Shown piece by piece: positions 46,262-56,245 of a stretch of DNA of 63,540 nt (position 1 is its first letter; each line of letters begins with the position of its first letter). The position numbers and the translations under genes are program-made. Under the pieces are notes generated by a model. The model saw only the letters and a program-made list of their open reading frames with translations, was not told the DNA's origin and did no database searches. The DNA is from Prochlorococcus sp. AG-347-G20 (GTDB lineage Bacteria; Cyanobacteriota; Cyanobacteriia; PCC-6307; Cyanobiaceae): assembly GCA_003281645.1 (NCBI GenBank), contig QCBJ01000008.1, forward strand, positions 1-63,540, given 5' to 3'.

Positions 46262-47218
46262 TTAAAAGGTTTTTAAATCTCTAATCCATTCATAAGAAAT
46301 TCTATTGAATACTGAAGGGTCTTCATCATGGATACAATGCCCTGAATTGGATACTATTTTTAATTTTACCCATCTATGGAAATTTGCAATCTTTTTACCA
46401 ACAAACAAAGGTATGAAATTATCTTTTTCTCCCCAAATCAATAAAAAAGGAACTTTTTTTGAGGCGCTAAGTTTTCTCAAAAGGTAAGAAGCTTGAAAAT
46501 TTTCATCTCTTGAAGACATTCCAATACACATTGCTCTTAATGATCTAGCTGAAGTTCTCCTTAAAACTGGTTTTGTTACCAAATCTATTAGTTCGCTATC
46601 AATATTATCTTTTTTAAAATATGCAGAATTTAGACCAAGTTTTATTACACCTAATTTAATTATGAAAAATAAAATAATCTCTAAAGGAAAAAAAATAAAA
46701 AATATTTTTATAAATCTATCTTTAAATTTTTTAAATAATGATTTTTTTGTGATCGATTTTTTTTCTTGAATTTGATCTGGCAGAGGCGATGCAATCACTG
46801 TTGCAATTTGGTCCTCTAATGAAACAGCACATGTTAAAGCAACTAGTGAACCTAAGGAATTGCCAATAAGAATGACCTTCCCCGAATTCTTTGGTCTTAT
46901 CACCTGTGAAATAAAGTCTCTCACTTGATTACACCAAATCTCATTATTTAATCTTCCAATTTGTCTTATTCCCGGTTGATCTGAATCTCCAAAACCAATT
47001 AAATCTAAGGAATAAGAGGCACAATTCCTTTTCGCAAAATATTCTAAATTGTTTCTCCAATGTTTTCGATTGGCGCCAAATCCGTGGAGAAAGATAATTG
47101 GAATTTCATTATCTTCACCTATAACACTCCAACAAATTTTAAAACCATTCCAATTCCAATAATTTGGAAAGTTTATATTTGCGGCAAAATTATTATTCAT
47201 ATATTTAAAAATTTTCAA
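46262..47218 (-). CDS. alpha/beta hydrolase
   Basis: 318 residues. The nucleophile elbow is GNSLGSL, the oxyanion region FLHGFGANRKHWRNNL, the acid LLIWGEKDNFIPLF and the histidine NSGHCIHDEDP. A hydrophobic insert (FKDRFIKIFFIFFPLEIIL) forms a cap or membrane contact. The substrate is unknown; some cyanobacterial relatives act on pigments or lipids. A downstream ATG (residue 7) is an alternative start. It lies 3 bases from ilvH. Confidence 0.82.
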   Translation of the reverse strand: MKIFKYMNNNFAANINFPNYWNWNGFKICWSVIGEDNEIPIIFLHGFGANRKHWRNNLEYFAKRNCASYSLDLIGFGDSDQPGIRQIGRLNNEIWCNQVRDFISQVIRPKNSGKVILIGNSLGSLVALTCAVSLEDQIATVIASPLPDQIQEKKSITKKSLFKKFKDRFIKIFFIFFPLEIILFFIIKLGVIKLGLNSAYFKKDNIDSELIDLVTKPVLRRTSARSLRAMCIGMSSRDENFQASYLLRKLSASKKVPFLLIWGEKDNFIPLFVGKKIANFHRWVKLKIVSNSGHCIHDEDPSVFNRISYEWIRDLKTF

Positions 47219-47293
47219 GATATTTGCATTATCTACTTTTTTAACAAATAAATGTATATTGAATGTAAATTATAGTAATCATTAAATTTTACT

Positions 47294-47392
47294 ATGGCTA
47301 AGGAAATTTTTAGTATCGCAGCAGTTTTTTGGATACTGATACCAATTGGGTTGGTTGGTGGTGCTTTGTTATTAAAGTTTCAGGGAGATTGA
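47294..47392 (+). CDS. petM: cytochrome b6f complex subunit PetM
   Basis: 32 residues: [20 protein letters not shown], then [12 protein letters not shown]. This single-helix protein is the canonical PetM sequence, subunit VII of the cytochrome b6f complex. Found by direct reading because of its length. Confidence 0.96.
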
Positions 47393-47449
47393 TTCTCACG
47401 AATACATTACAATTTGAGTTATGGTCTACAAATTAAGTAAATCTTAAAT

Positions 47450-48412
47450 ATGAAGATTCTTTTAGTAGGAGCAACAGGGACACTTGGTAGACAAATAGCA
47501 AAACAAGCTATAGAAGATGGACATGAAGTTAGATGTTTTGTAAGAAACCCAAGAAAAGCTTCCTTTCTACAAGAGTGGGGTTGTGAACTAACAAAAGGAA
47601 ATTTATTAAATTCTTCTGATATTGAATATGCATTGCAAGATATTGAAGTAGTTATTGATGCAGCGACTAGCAGGCCAGATGATCCAAAAAGTATTTATGA
47701 AATAGATTGGGATGGAAAACTTAACTTATTTAATGCTTGTGAATCTTTAAATATAAAAAGGGTAATATTCCTCTCCATCCTTCTTACAGAAAAGTTTAGA
47801 AATGTTCCTTTGATGGACATAAAATTTTGCACTGAAAAACTTCTTGAGAAATCTGCTTTAGACTATACAATCTTCAAATGTGCAGCTTTTATGCAAGGAG
47901 TTATTGGTCAATTCGCCATCCCAATTTTGGATAGTCAAGCAGTATGGATGAGTGGGACGCCTACTAAAATTGCTTATATGAATACTCAAGATATGGCGAA
48001 AGTTATTGTAGCAGCAGTAAATAATCCAAAAACTCACAGAACTTCATTGCCATTAGTAGGTCCCAAAGCATGGGATTCAAACGAAGTTATATCTTTATGT
48101 GAAAAATTTAGTGAGAAAAAGGCGAAAATTTTTAGAGTCTCCCCTTTCCTAATTACTATTACACAAAAAGTAGTTTCTTTCTTCCAAGATTCTTTAAATG
48201 TTGCTGAAAGATTGTCTTTTGCTGAAGTAACTAGTAGTGGGGAATCATTAGATGCTGATATGAGCAAAACTTACGAAATATTGGAAGTTAAAAAAGAAGA
48301 TATGACATCACTAGACAGTTATATAAAAGAGTACTACCAACAAATACTTAAAAGATTAAGGGAAATGGAAGCAGATCTAAATATTGAAGAAAAAAAGAGA
48401 TTACCCTTTTAA
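47450..48412 (+). CDS. ycf39: Ycf39-like atypical short-chain dehydrogenase
   Basis: 320 residues. GATGTLGRQIAKQAIEDGHE is the NAD(P)-binding Rossmann loop, followed by RCFVRNPRKASFLQEWGCEL and a conserved SILLTEKFRNVPLMDIKFC. Ycf39 works with chlorophyll synthase and high-light-inducible proteins in delivering chlorophyll to new photosystem II subunits. Its presence fits the hli genes further right. Confidence 0.93.
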   Translation: MKILLVGATGTLGRQIAKQAIEDGHEVRCFVRNPRKASFLQEWGCELTKGNLLNSSDIEYALQDIEVVIDAATSRPDDPKSIYEIDWDGKLNLFNACESLNIKRVIFLSILLTEKFRNVPLMDIKFCTEKLLEKSALDYTIFKCAAFMQGVIGQFAIPILDSQAVWMSGTPTKIAYMNTQDMAKVIVAAVNNPKTHRTSLPLVGPKAWDSNEVISLCEKFSEKKAKIFRVSPFLITITQKVVSFFQDSLNVAERLSFAEVTSSGESLDADMSKTYEILEVKKEDMTSLDSYIKEYYQQILKRLREMEADLNIEEKKRLPF

Positions 48413-48466
48413 TATTGCAATATTAGAGGTATATAGTATATTTGTACTATATTAATATTATTGATT

Positions 48467-48679
48467 ATGTCTGTTTCTAAATCTAAAAATCTTGAAAGAA
48501 AATTAGATATTTTTGCAAAAGAAGCAAAAAATGAATTGAATAATGTTTGTGGATCTTCATTATGGGAAAGCCTTGGCTTTGTTTTTTTTGATCAGTTACA
48601 GGATTCTGAAAAAATTGCGAAAGCAAATTTTTACTATGGTCAACTTCAAATAATAAATGAAATTAAATTTTCAATTTGA
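48467..48679 (+). CDS. small soluble protein of unknown function
   Basis: 70 residues from ATG 48467: MSVSKSKNLERKLDIFAKEA, then WESLGFVFFDQLQDSEKIAK and a short end. Mostly helical in pattern. A TTG six bases upstream in the same frame is less likely as start. No family recognised. Confidence 0.55.
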   Translation: MSVSKSKNLERKLDIFAKEAKNELNNVCGSSLWESLGFVFFDQLQDSEKIAKANFYYGQLQIINEIKFSI

Positions 48680-48770
48680 ATTGAATTCTTATTTTTACGT
48701 ATGTAATTTTTCTTAAATCAATTTTGGCTAATCTTTTTCTGATAATATAAATTTAGTAAAAGATTAATTA

Positions 48771-49037
48771 ATGATTGAAACTTCAGGTGTAATTGAAAAA
48801 GAGCAAGGTAATGGATTTTATTTGGTTACCTTAGAGCAACCTGAAGGTCATCAATGTTTGTGTAGAGCTGCAGGTAAATTGACTAAATTTAGAATTAAAT
48901 TATTAGCTGGAGATAAAGTTTTAGTTGAGATAAGTCCTTATGATCTCTCTAGGGGGAGGATAACTTATAGAGAACGAAATGCAGGGGGGGCTAGAACTAC
49001 AACTAATAAAAATAATCCCAAGAGGAATAATAAGTAA
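48771..49037 (+). CDS. infA: translation initiation factor IF-1
   Basis: 88 residues. The S1-like beta-barrel reads MIETSGVIEKEQGNGFYLVT, GKLTKFRIKLLAGDKVLVEI and SPYDLSRGRITYRERN. A basic tail of about 15 residues (ARTTTNKNNPKRNNK) extends beyond the usual 71-75. The barrel is more divergent than standard IF-1 (for example CLCRAAGKLTKFRIKLLAGD), so a specialised IF-1 paralogue remains possible. Confidence 0.85.
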   Translation: MIETSGVIEKEQGNGFYLVTLEQPEGHQCLCRAAGKLTKFRIKLLAGDKVLVEISPYDLSRGRITYRERNAGGARTTTNKNNPKRNNK

Positions 49038-49047
49038 AAAAATTTCT

Positions 49048-50424
49048 TTAGATAATTTTTTTTATAGCTTCTTTAAACTCACTTCTTTGTTTTACTCCTT
49101 GCCATTGTTTTTTTAATAGTTTTTCTTTAAAAAGTTGAACTGTTGGTGTACCATTAATACCAGCTTGTTTTGCAATATCTTGATCTTTATCAATATCTAT
49201 TTCAATGCCGAGAACGGCACCTTCTAGTTCTTTAATTATTCTTTTTAACTGAGGTTTCAAAACATGACATGGGCCGCAGCTTGGGGAACTAAAAATTACT
49301 AAGATAGGTTTTTTACTCTCGTGATAAAGTTTCCTTAATGCATAACTACCTTTTTGCCATTCAGAATTCGAATCAAAAGTATCTTCATTAACCTCTTCTT
49401 CGTTAAAATCTGATGAATTAAGTTTTTTTTCTGGTTCGGGTGTTTCTCTGATTATAGTTTTTGCTAAGTTTTTCTCGGCTAGCCATCTTTCGGTAGCTAG
49501 TGCTGCCATGCACCCTGTTCCTGCAGCGGTAACTCCTTGTCTCCACTCAGAATCAACAACATCTCCTGCTGCGAAGATGCCTTCAATAGATGTTTCTGGT
49601 CTTCCTGATTTGCAAGCAATATATCCTTTATTATCTAAATCAATTTTGTTGTCTAAGAACTTCGTATTTGGTGTGTGCCCTATCGCGTAAAAAAGACCTC
49701 TTATATTAATTACCCCTTTACCTTCTTGAGAGTGGATAGTTTCTATTCTCTCAAGCCATTCAGAACCATCTGCCTTATCAACTTTTGTGTTCCAATGAAT
49801 TTCTATCTTTGGATTAGCTTTTACTCTATCTACCATTGCTGCGCTAGCTCTTAATTTTTCTGATCTAACAATCAAATGCACTTTGCTTCCATACTTTGTG
49901 AGATATGCTGCTTCTTCACATGCAGAGTCACCCCCTCCAATAACTGCTAATTCTTCATCTCTAAATTGTGGGGTAGCCCCATCACATATTGCGCAAGCAC
50001 TTATTCCTTTACTCCAGAATTTATCTTCATTTATCACGCCTAATCTATTTGCACTTGCTCCAGTTGCAATAATAATTGAGTTAGATTTTATAGTCCCTTC
50101 TAAAGTTTTTAATTCAAAGGGATGCGAATCAGTATTAATTGAGATAACATCACTTTCGTATAAATTAGTACCCCATCTTTCTGCTTGAGCTTTCATTAGA
50201 TCCATTAATTCAGGACCTAGTACTCCATCTGGAAAACCTGGATAATTTTCAACAAATGTTGTAGTCATTAACTGCCCACCAGGAATTCCACCAGAATTAA
50301 ATCCTGTAACCAGCAATGGTTGAAGATTTGCTCTTGCTGCATATATTGCAGCTGTATAACCTGCAGGTCCGGAACCTATAATTACAACATTTTCTACGTT
50401 TGAAATCTTCTCTTTATTTTCCAT
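49048..50424 (-). CDS. trxB: NADPH thioredoxin reductase fused to thioredoxin (NTRC type)
   Basis: 458 residues. FAD-binding GSGPAGYTAAIYAARANL, redox CAICD near residue 147 and NADPH-binding GGGDSACEEAAYL form the reductase. After a charged linker the C-terminal thioredoxin domain carries CGPC at 383-386 and the cis-proline loop NGTPTVQLF. This fusion reduces 2-Cys peroxiredoxins and regulatory thiol enzymes with NADPH in oxygenic phototrophs. Confidence 0.96.
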   Translation of the reverse strand: MENKEKISNVENVVIIGSGPAGYTAAIYAARANLQPLLVTGFNSGGIPGGQLMTTTFVENYPGFPDGVLGPELMDLMKAQAERWGTNLYESDVISINTDSHPFELKTLEGTIKSNSIIIATGASANRLGVINEDKFWSKGISACAICDGATPQFRDEELAVIGGGDSACEEAAYLTKYGSKVHLIVRSEKLRASAAMVDRVKANPKIEIHWNTKVDKADGSEWLERIETIHSQEGKGVINIRGLFYAIGHTPNTKFLDNKIDLDNKGYIACKSGRPETSIEGIFAAGDVVDSEWRQGVTAAGTGCMAALATERWLAEKNLAKTIIRETPEPEKKLNSSDFNEEEVNEDTFDSNSEWQKGSYALRKLYHESKKPILVIFSSPSCGPCHVLKPQLKRIIKELEGAVLGIEIDIDKDQDIAKQAGINGTPTVQLFKEKLLKKQWQGVKQRSEFKEAIKKII

Positions 50425-50503
50425 TTATTTACTAATTTCACTATTAATAATAATAAACAAACCCAAATAACGTAGGGCGGATTTCACTCGATGTATTTAT
50501 TAA

Positions 50504-50728
50504 TTAGTCGTTGACTTTCTGGTCTAATAATTCTTTTAATTCCTTTGGGAAGTTTAAAACAGAATCTTTTAAATTTTCGTTCTTTTCTCCAATATGTAAT
50601 ATCCACTCTCTAAATTCTTCTGCAATTGCATAACTGTCTTCATATCTTTCTAAAGTATCCATTGCAGATATTCTGTTGGTAGCCCAACAAGTTGCAATGT
50701 CTATCCTTTTTCTAATGAAATTGTCCAT
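50504..50728 (-). CDS. small helical protein of unknown function
   Basis: 74 residues: MDNFIRKRIDIATCWATNRI, then LERYEDSYAIAEEFREWILH and an acidic helix to the end. Soluble. Codon use fits the genome. No family recognised. Confidence 0.55.
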   Translation of the reverse strand: MDNFIRKRIDIATCWATNRISAMDTLERYEDSYAIAEEFREWILHIGEKNENLKDSVLNFPKELKELLDQKVND

Positions 50729-50882
50729 TCAAATTTAAAAGTTGTATATAGATAAACACATCAAGCAGCTTACATATTGTCTAATAAGTTACAACTTCGT
50801 ACTTCCAAACAATAATTTAATCTTTAATTTATATTTGAGCTGATTCGTACGCTAATTATAAAGAAAATATAAAGAATCAGAG

Positions 50883-51461
50883 TTAGACTGCCTCGCTGTG
50901 ATTGGCAAGTAGTCTTTCAACTTCCTCAAAACCCTCTTTAGCTGAATTTATTGCAAGTTCCTCACTAACTTTTTCTTCTGATATTAATTTTGCGGATATT
51001 TTCTTTAAAAGAGATTCTTTATTTTCTCTTAGTGAACTAACAATTTCTTCTTCAATGATAGATTTTATTGCTTTAGAAATTATTTTTTTGTCATTAGCTT
51101 CCTCAAATGTGCCCTGGACTAATTCCTGAATAAATAATCGATGCACCTCACTACTTCTTAGAAAGCTTTCTGTGGCATTAATAATTCCTTCAACAAGGGC
51201 TTCATCAGGTTCAGAATCATTTTCTGCTAGCTTAAATTCCCAATCTAAATGTCTCCTTTGCCAACCTGCCGAGTGGAGACTAGGCATGACTGTCTGTGAA
51301 TAGGTATCGACTGACATTTCATAAATTCTCTCTGCTAATTTCTCGCACCAGTCTTTACCATGCTTTTCTAGATTTTTCTGCATAGCTTGCCTTGGAACTG
51401 CATGACCACCATGATGACTGTGACATACTCCATCAGGACATTCGATTGCTTTTATACTCAT
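50883..51461 (-). CDS. conserved-type soluble protein with His/Cys-rich N-terminus
   Basis: 192 residues. The N-terminus MSIKAIECPDGVCHSHHGGH holds two cysteines and several histidines that could bind metal. The rest is helical and acidic (AERIYEMSVDTYSQTVMPSL, HSAGWQRRHLDWEFKLAEND). I do not recognise the family; metal binding is an inference from residues alone. Confidence 0.6.
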   Translation of the reverse strand: MSIKAIECPDGVCHSHHGGHAVPRQAMQKNLEKHGKDWCEKLAERIYEMSVDTYSQTVMPSLHSAGWQRRHLDWEFKLAENDSEPDEALVEGIINATESFLRSSEVHRLFIQELVQGTFEEANDKKIISKAIKSIIEEEIVSSLRENKESLLKKISAKLISEEKVSEELAINSAKEGFEEVERLLANHSEAV

Positions 51462-51588
51462 TGGATTAATAAATACCTATATATTCTAAATAGCTATTTT
51501 TTATAGAAAAGAAAATATATTTTTAACAAAAATCCAAGACTTTTGACTTTCTTCAATTTATATTTAATATGTTAAAAAAATAAATAAA

Positions 51589-52719
51589 TTGACAAAGATA
51601 CTTATTCCTTCTGAAACATGCTCCGGTGAAAGGAGAGTTTCTGCTACACCAGAAGCGGTAAAGAAGTTAAAGAGCCTAGGATGTGAAGTTTATATTGAAA
51701 GATCAGCAGGAAAATTATCAGGATTTAGTGACTTATCATATGAAGGATCGGGCGGAACAATAATAAGTAACTTAGATCAAAAAATTTGGAGTGAAGCTGA
51801 CCTGATATTTTGTGTTCAAATTCCTTCAAGGGATAATTTAACTAAATTAAAGAAAGGCGCTGTTCTTCTTGGTCTTCTTAACCCATATGGCAATAAGGAG
51901 CTTCTCAGGATTATTAATAGTAATAAGATTTCAGCCTTATCACTAGAATTGCTTCCGAGGATTAGTAGAGCTCAATCTTCTGATGTTCTTTCTTCACAGG
52001 CAAATATCGCTGGATATAAAGCAGTTCTTTTAGCTGCAAGTGAGTTAGATAGATATTTCCCAATGCTTATGACTGCAGCAGGGACAGTCCAACCTGCCAA
52101 AGTAGTGGTTCTTGGTGGAGGAGTTGCAGGATTACAGGCAGTTGCAACAGCAAAAAGACTTGGTGCAATAGTATTTGTATCTGATATTAGACCTGCTGTT
52201 AAAGAACAAGTAGAGTCCTTAGGAGCTAGGTTTATAGAACTTCCTGAAGTGGACGAAAAGCCAGGAGAGGCAGGAGGTTATGCAAAAGCTGTAACACCCG
52301 AATTCCTCTCAAAACAGAAGGCAACTTTAACTAAATATTTATCTGAAGCTGATGTTGCTATATGTACTGCGCAAGTTCTAGGTAAAAAGGCACCTGTTTT
52401 AATAGATTCTCCCATGATTGAAAAAATGAGGCCTGGTGCAGTAGTTATTGATTTAGCAGTTTCTCAGGGAGGTAACTGCGAAGGAACAAAATCAAATGAA
52501 ACTATTATCAAAGATGGGGTAAAACTTATAGGAGCGGGCGAATTACCCTCTTCAGTTCCTTATGATGCAAGTTCACTTTATGCTAAGAACTTAACATCTT
52601 TGATTACACCATTTATAAAAGATGGTGTAATTAAATTAGATAAAGAGGATGAACTCATTTCTGGATGTTTATTAAGTGATGAAGGAGTTGTTCTTCAAAA
52701 TAAAATTTTTGAAAATTGA
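51589..52719 (+). CDS. pntA: NAD(P) transhydrogenase subunit alpha, part 1 (NAD-binding)
   Basis: 376 residues. IPSETCSGERRVSATPEAVK, the RAQSSDVLSSQANIAGYKAV segment and the Rossmann loop VVLGGGVAGLQAVATAKRLG identify the soluble domain I. TTG start at 51589. With the next two genes it makes the proton-translocating transhydrogenase that balances NADH and NADPH. Split alpha subunit (PntAA plus PntAB) as usual in cyanobacteria. Confidence 0.96.
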   Translation: MTKILIPSETCSGERRVSATPEAVKKLKSLGCEVYIERSAGKLSGFSDLSYEGSGGTIISNLDQKIWSEADLIFCVQIPSRDNLTKLKKGAVLLGLLNPYGNKELLRIINSNKISALSLELLPRISRAQSSDVLSSQANIAGYKAVLLAASELDRYFPMLMTAAGTVQPAKVVVLGGGVAGLQAVATAKRLGAIVFVSDIRPAVKEQVESLGARFIELPEVDEKPGEAGGYAKAVTPEFLSKQKATLTKYLSEADVAICTAQVLGKKAPVLIDSPMIEKMRPGAVVIDLAVSQGGNCEGTKSNETIIKDGVKLIGAGELPSSVPYDASSLYAKNLTSLITPFIKDGVIKLDKEDELISGCLLSDEGVVLQNKIFEN

Positions 52720-52731
52720 GGTTTTAAAATT

Positions 52732-53025
52732 ATGTCTTTTATAAGTCTTCTTTGGGTTCTTTTACTTGGTAGTTTATTAGGCCTCGAGTTAATTGGAAAA
52801 GTTCCTCCTACTCTTCACACACCTCTAATGAGTGGAGCAAATGCAATTTCAGGAATAACAATGCTTGCAGCCTTGACTTTAATTGTAAAAGCAGAAGGTA
52901 ACGTACCACTTTTAATCATTGGTTCAGTTTCTCTTGGGTTTGCTCTTTTCAACGTTGTGGGCGGTTTCTTTGTAACTGATCGAATGCTCGCGATGTTTAG
53001 TCGTAAACCATCAAATAAGAAGTAA
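52732..53025 (+). CDS. pntAB: NAD(P) transhydrogenase subunit alpha, part 2 (membrane)
   Basis: 97 residues with about three to four membrane helices; VPPTLHTPLMSGANAISGIT and GGFFVTDRMLAMF are the conserved signatures. Forms part of the proton channel. It lies 12 bases after pntA and 8 before pntB. Confidence 0.95.
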   Translation: MSFISLLWVLLLGSLLGLELIGKVPPTLHTPLMSGANAISGITMLAALTLIVKAEGNVPLLIIGSVSLGFALFNVVGGFFVTDRMLAMFSRKPSNKK

Positions 53026-53033
53026 TTTTTAAC

Positions 53034-54473
53034 ATGAATCTACCTGTAATCATTAAATTCGTTATCGACCTTCTAGCAGTACTTTTGCTGGCTTTGGGAA
53101 TAAAAGGATTGTCAAAAGTAAAATCAGCAAGGGATGCTAATAGATTAGCTGCATTTGCAATGTCGCTATCAGTAGTAGGTTTACTTTCTTATTATTTAGG
53201 CACTTCTGGAATTGCTATTCAGTCTTGGATTTGGATAATAATTGGATCAATTATAGGTAGTTTATTCGGAGCAATACTTGCAAAAAAAGTACCTATGACC
53301 TCCATGCCTGAAACAGTGGCATTGTTCAATGGTTGTGGAGGAATGTCATCACTTTTAGTAGCATTAGGAGTAGCTATTTTTCCTATATCTGGTGGCCAAG
53401 AAAATTTTGATTTTTTTAAGTCACTGATTAACGAAGTTTCAATATCTGTTTCTATATTTGTTGGTGCCATAACTTTCACAGGTTCAATTGTAGCGATGGC
53501 AAAGTTACAGGGTTGGCTGTCAACTCCAGGATGGACTCAAAGCAAAGTTAGACATTTCGTAAATATTGTTTTTGCAGTTGCTTCCTTGATAGCCTTTTTT
53601 GATTTAATAAACGGCAATACAAGTTCTATCTGGCTTTTAGTTATAGTTTCTTCTTTATTAGGTATTGGAGTCACTTTGCCAATTGGTGGAGCTGATATGC
53701 CAGTCGTTATATCTTTATTAAATAGCTATTCAGGGATTGCAGCAGCCGCAGCAGGTTTCGTTGTAGATAGTCAACTTTTGATAGTAGCAGGCGCAATGGT
53801 TGGAGCGGCAGGTCTAATACTTACTCAAGTAATGTGCAAGGGTATGAATAGATCATTGGTCTCAGTTCTTTTTGGAGGATCTTTATCTGCACAAAGTACA
53901 GCCTCTTCTGGTTCAGGAGAATATACAAATATAACTTCTTGCAGTGTTGAAGAATGTGCATTGACTTTAGAGGCAGCCAACAAGGTAATTATTGTTCCTG
54001 GTTATGGTCTAGCAGTAGCTCAAGCTCAACATACTTTAAGGGAAGTGACAAAAAAACTAGAGCAAAATGGTATTGAAGTTGTTTACGCAATTCATCCTGT
54101 AGCAGGCAGGATGCCTGGACATATGAATGTACTTTTAGCAGAAGCAGATGTTCCTTACGAACAACTTAAAGAGATGGACGTTGTAAATCCTGATTTTCCA
54201 GCAACGGATGTTGTTTTAGTTTTAGGAGCAAATGATGTGGTTAATCCTCAAGCCAAAAATGATAGCTCTTCTCCTTTATATGGCATGCCAGTTCTTGATG
54301 TGCAGGAAGCAAGAACTGTATTTGTAATTAAACGTGGTATGAGTGCAGGTTACTCCGGAATAAAAAATGATTTATTTGATCTGCCAAATACCTCAATGGT
54401 CTTTGGTGATGCAAAAAAGATACTGAATGATTTGATTGGAGAATTAAAGGATCTTGGAGTTGGGGAGAAATAA
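53034..54473 (+). CDS. pntB: NAD(P) transhydrogenase subunit beta
   Basis: 479 residues: about nine membrane helices followed by the NADP-binding domain with GYGLAVAQAQHTLREV, HPVAGRMPGHMNVLLAEADV and GANDVVNPQAKNDSSSP. Complements PntA. Its last 20 bases overlap the next gene. Confidence 0.97.
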   Translation: MNLPVIIKFVIDLLAVLLLALGIKGLSKVKSARDANRLAAFAMSLSVVGLLSYYLGTSGIAIQSWIWIIIGSIIGSLFGAILAKKVPMTSMPETVALFNGCGGMSSLLVALGVAIFPISGGQENFDFFKSLINEVSISVSIFVGAITFTGSIVAMAKLQGWLSTPGWTQSKVRHFVNIVFAVASLIAFFDLINGNTSSIWLLVIVSSLLGIGVTLPIGGADMPVVISLLNSYSGIAAAAAGFVVDSQLLIVAGAMVGAAGLILTQVMCKGMNRSLVSVLFGGSLSAQSTASSGSGEYTNITSCSVEECALTLEAANKVIIVPGYGLAVAQAQHTLREVTKKLEQNGIEVVYAIHPVAGRMPGHMNVLLAEADVPYEQLKEMDVVNPDFPATDVVLVLGANDVVNPQAKNDSSSPLYGMPVLDVQEARTVFVIKRGMSAGYSGIKNDLFDLPNTSMVFGDAKKILNDLIGELKDLGVGEK

Positions 54474-55542
54474 TAGTATATCTTTTAGTTTTTCAGATTA
54501 CGTAAAAAATAAGCCATTTCGAGAAGTTTTACCTTGGATAGGTGGCGACTTACAAACTTTGAGAGATACTTTTGTTATTGATTTTGGTAAATCAAAAAAA
54601 AATAAAAAAATATTCTTTCCGATTAATAAAATTCTTTCTAAAAAATTTGAATGTGATTATCTTTTAGGTTTTTTAGAATTACCTGAAAACTTAAACTCCC
54701 TTAGGGGTTTTGTAATCGTTACACATGGTTTAGGGGGCTCAACTAAACGGTTTGGTTTAAGAAGAATATCTAGGAAATTAGCAAATAATGGTTTTGGAGT
54801 TCTTAAATTAAATCTAAGAGGATCAGGATCAGCGAGATATTTAGCTAAAGGAAATTATTGTGCTAGATGCTCCAGTGATGTTATTTCAGCAATTAATTAT
54901 TTTAAAAAATTGATTAATTTAGAGTTCAAAGATCTTATGAAAAGGAATAATAATCTTCCAATTTACGGAGTTGGATTATCTTTAGGCGGAACAATTCTTT
55001 TAAATGCCTGCCTAGATTACGATGAAAACATAGGAGAAAAACTTTTAGATGGCCTTGCCTGCGTGAGTACCCCTTTAGATTTATCTTCATGCAGTCTCTG
55101 TATTGAAAAACCTAGAAATTCTATCTACCAAAAATGGTTACTTCACCGCTTAAAAAATCAGTTATGGGAGGGATTTAATGATGAAGGCAAACTCCTTGAT
55201 AACGAGAAATTAAGAATAAAAATTAGAAATTTAAAAAGTATAAGAGAATTTGATCAGAAGTTTACTGCTCCAAGTTGGGGATTTAATTCTATAGAGGATT
55301 ATTATATTAAAGCTTCTCCAATATTTAGAATCCAAAACTCAATAAAAAAATTACCTTCAATGCTTTTTATTCATGCCAAGGATGATCCCTGGGTTCCATA
55401 TAATGATACTTTGAATTTAAAAAAAGAATCTATTGATAAATTTACTATTTTTATAACTGAAAAAGGAGGTCATAATGGTTTTCATTCGATTAATGGCTGC
55501 TGGTCAGACGAAGTCGTAAAGAACTGGTTTATGAGTATCTAG
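54454..55542 (+). CDS. YheT-like alpha/beta hydrolase
   Basis: 362 residues. FVIVTHGLGGSTKRFGLRRI, the nucleophile GVGLSLGGTILLNACLDYD, the acid in FIHAKDDPWVPYND and the histidine in EKGGHNGF match the YheT/ABHD1 type. The TTG start lies 20 bases inside pntB, suggesting coupled translation. Its 3' end overlaps the convergent ferredoxin-like gene by 14 bases. Substrate unknown. Confidence 0.82.
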   Translation: MELGRNNSISFSFSDYVKNKPFREVLPWIGGDLQTLRDTFVIDFGKSKKNKKIFFPINKILSKKFECDYLLGFLELPENLNSLRGFVIVTHGLGGSTKRFGLRRISRKLANNGFGVLKLNLRGSGSARYLAKGNYCARCSSDVISAINYFKKLINLEFKDLMKRNNNLPIYGVGLSLGGTILLNACLDYDENIGEKLLDGLACVSTPLDLSSCSLCIEKPRNSIYQKWLLHRLKNQLWEGFNDEGKLLDNEKLRIKIRNLKSIREFDQKFTAPSWGFNSIEDYYIKASPIFRIQNSIKKLPSMLFIHAKDDPWVPYNDTLNLKKESIDKFTIFITEKGGHNGFHSINGCWSDEVVKNWFMSI

Positions 55543-55879
55543 GACTATTTAAAAATGGTGTTTTTTTGAAAATCCATTTTTCTATTGGTTTACCGTTAAT
55601 AATATGCGAGGTAAAAATTTCAGAAATTTTTTCTGGAGAAACTTTCTCATACCAAATACCATCAGGCCAAATAAGAAGAATTGGGCCGTTCTTACATACC
55701 CTTAAACAGTCAGCTTTTGATCTTAATATATGTACGTTTTTTGTACAGGGATTATTCTCAAATTTTTTTAAAGTCTTTTTCAGACATTCCCATGTTTTTT
55801 GACCTTCATTCCCTTTAAAGCATTTCTGTTTTGTGGGTGTTGCGCATAGTAGAAGGTGTTTATTTACCCATTTTGTCAT
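55529..55879 (-). CDS. thioredoxin-like [2Fe-2S] ferredoxin
   Basis: About 116 residues starting MTKWVNKHLLLCATPTKQ. Cysteines in LLLCATPTKQKC and later ADCLRVCKNGP follow the C-x8-12-C ... C-x3-C pattern of thioredoxin-like 2Fe-2S ferredoxins, and LIWPDGIWYEKVSPEKISEI is the usual C-terminal part. An upstream ATG at 55906 adds MAVWQRGLK and is an alternative. Electron carrier of unknown partner. Confidence 0.82.
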   Translation of the reverse strand: MTKWVNKHLLLCATPTKQKCFKGNEGQKTWECLKKTLKKFENNPCTKNVHILRSKADCLRVCKNGPILLIWPDGIWYEKVSPEKISEIFTSHIINGKPIEKWIFKKTPFLNSPRYS

Positions 55880-56017
55880 TTTTAAACCCCTTTGCCATAC
55901 TGCCATTAAGGCAATTCTAGGGCATAATACAAGTACCCGTTAAAACTTCTAAACTACTGGTACTGAGAGATAAGTAAAGAAAGAGATTAAGAAAATGTCT
56001 ATGTTTATGGGTTTTTA

Positions 56018-56245
56018 CTATAAATTTTTTAAATCTTGCTCTATTTTCTCAAGTTTTTTGTTTAGTTCTGTTTTCTCCTTCAATAGAGCTTTTTTCTTTA
56101 ATTGAAGCTCTTTGTTAAATGGAGAATTAAAGTACTTTTTGTAAGCTAGAAAAAATACAGCCAGTGCTACAACAATCCCTAACGCACCAATTATTAGTAT
56201 GGGAGAAGATGGAAAATCGTAGAATGGAACAGATAGTAATAGCAT
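56018..56245 (-). CDS. single-helix membrane protein with coiled-coil tail
   Basis: 75 residues. An N-terminal membrane helix (PILIIGALGIVVALAVFFLA) is followed by a strongly charged heptad-like coil (ELQLKKKALLKEKTELNKKL). It begins immediately after the hli gene, so it is likely translated from the same message. Function unknown. Confidence 0.65.
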   Translation of the reverse strand: MLLLSVPFYDFPSSPILIIGALGIVVALAVFFLAYKKYFNSPFNKELQLKKKALLKEKTELNKKLEKIEQDLKNL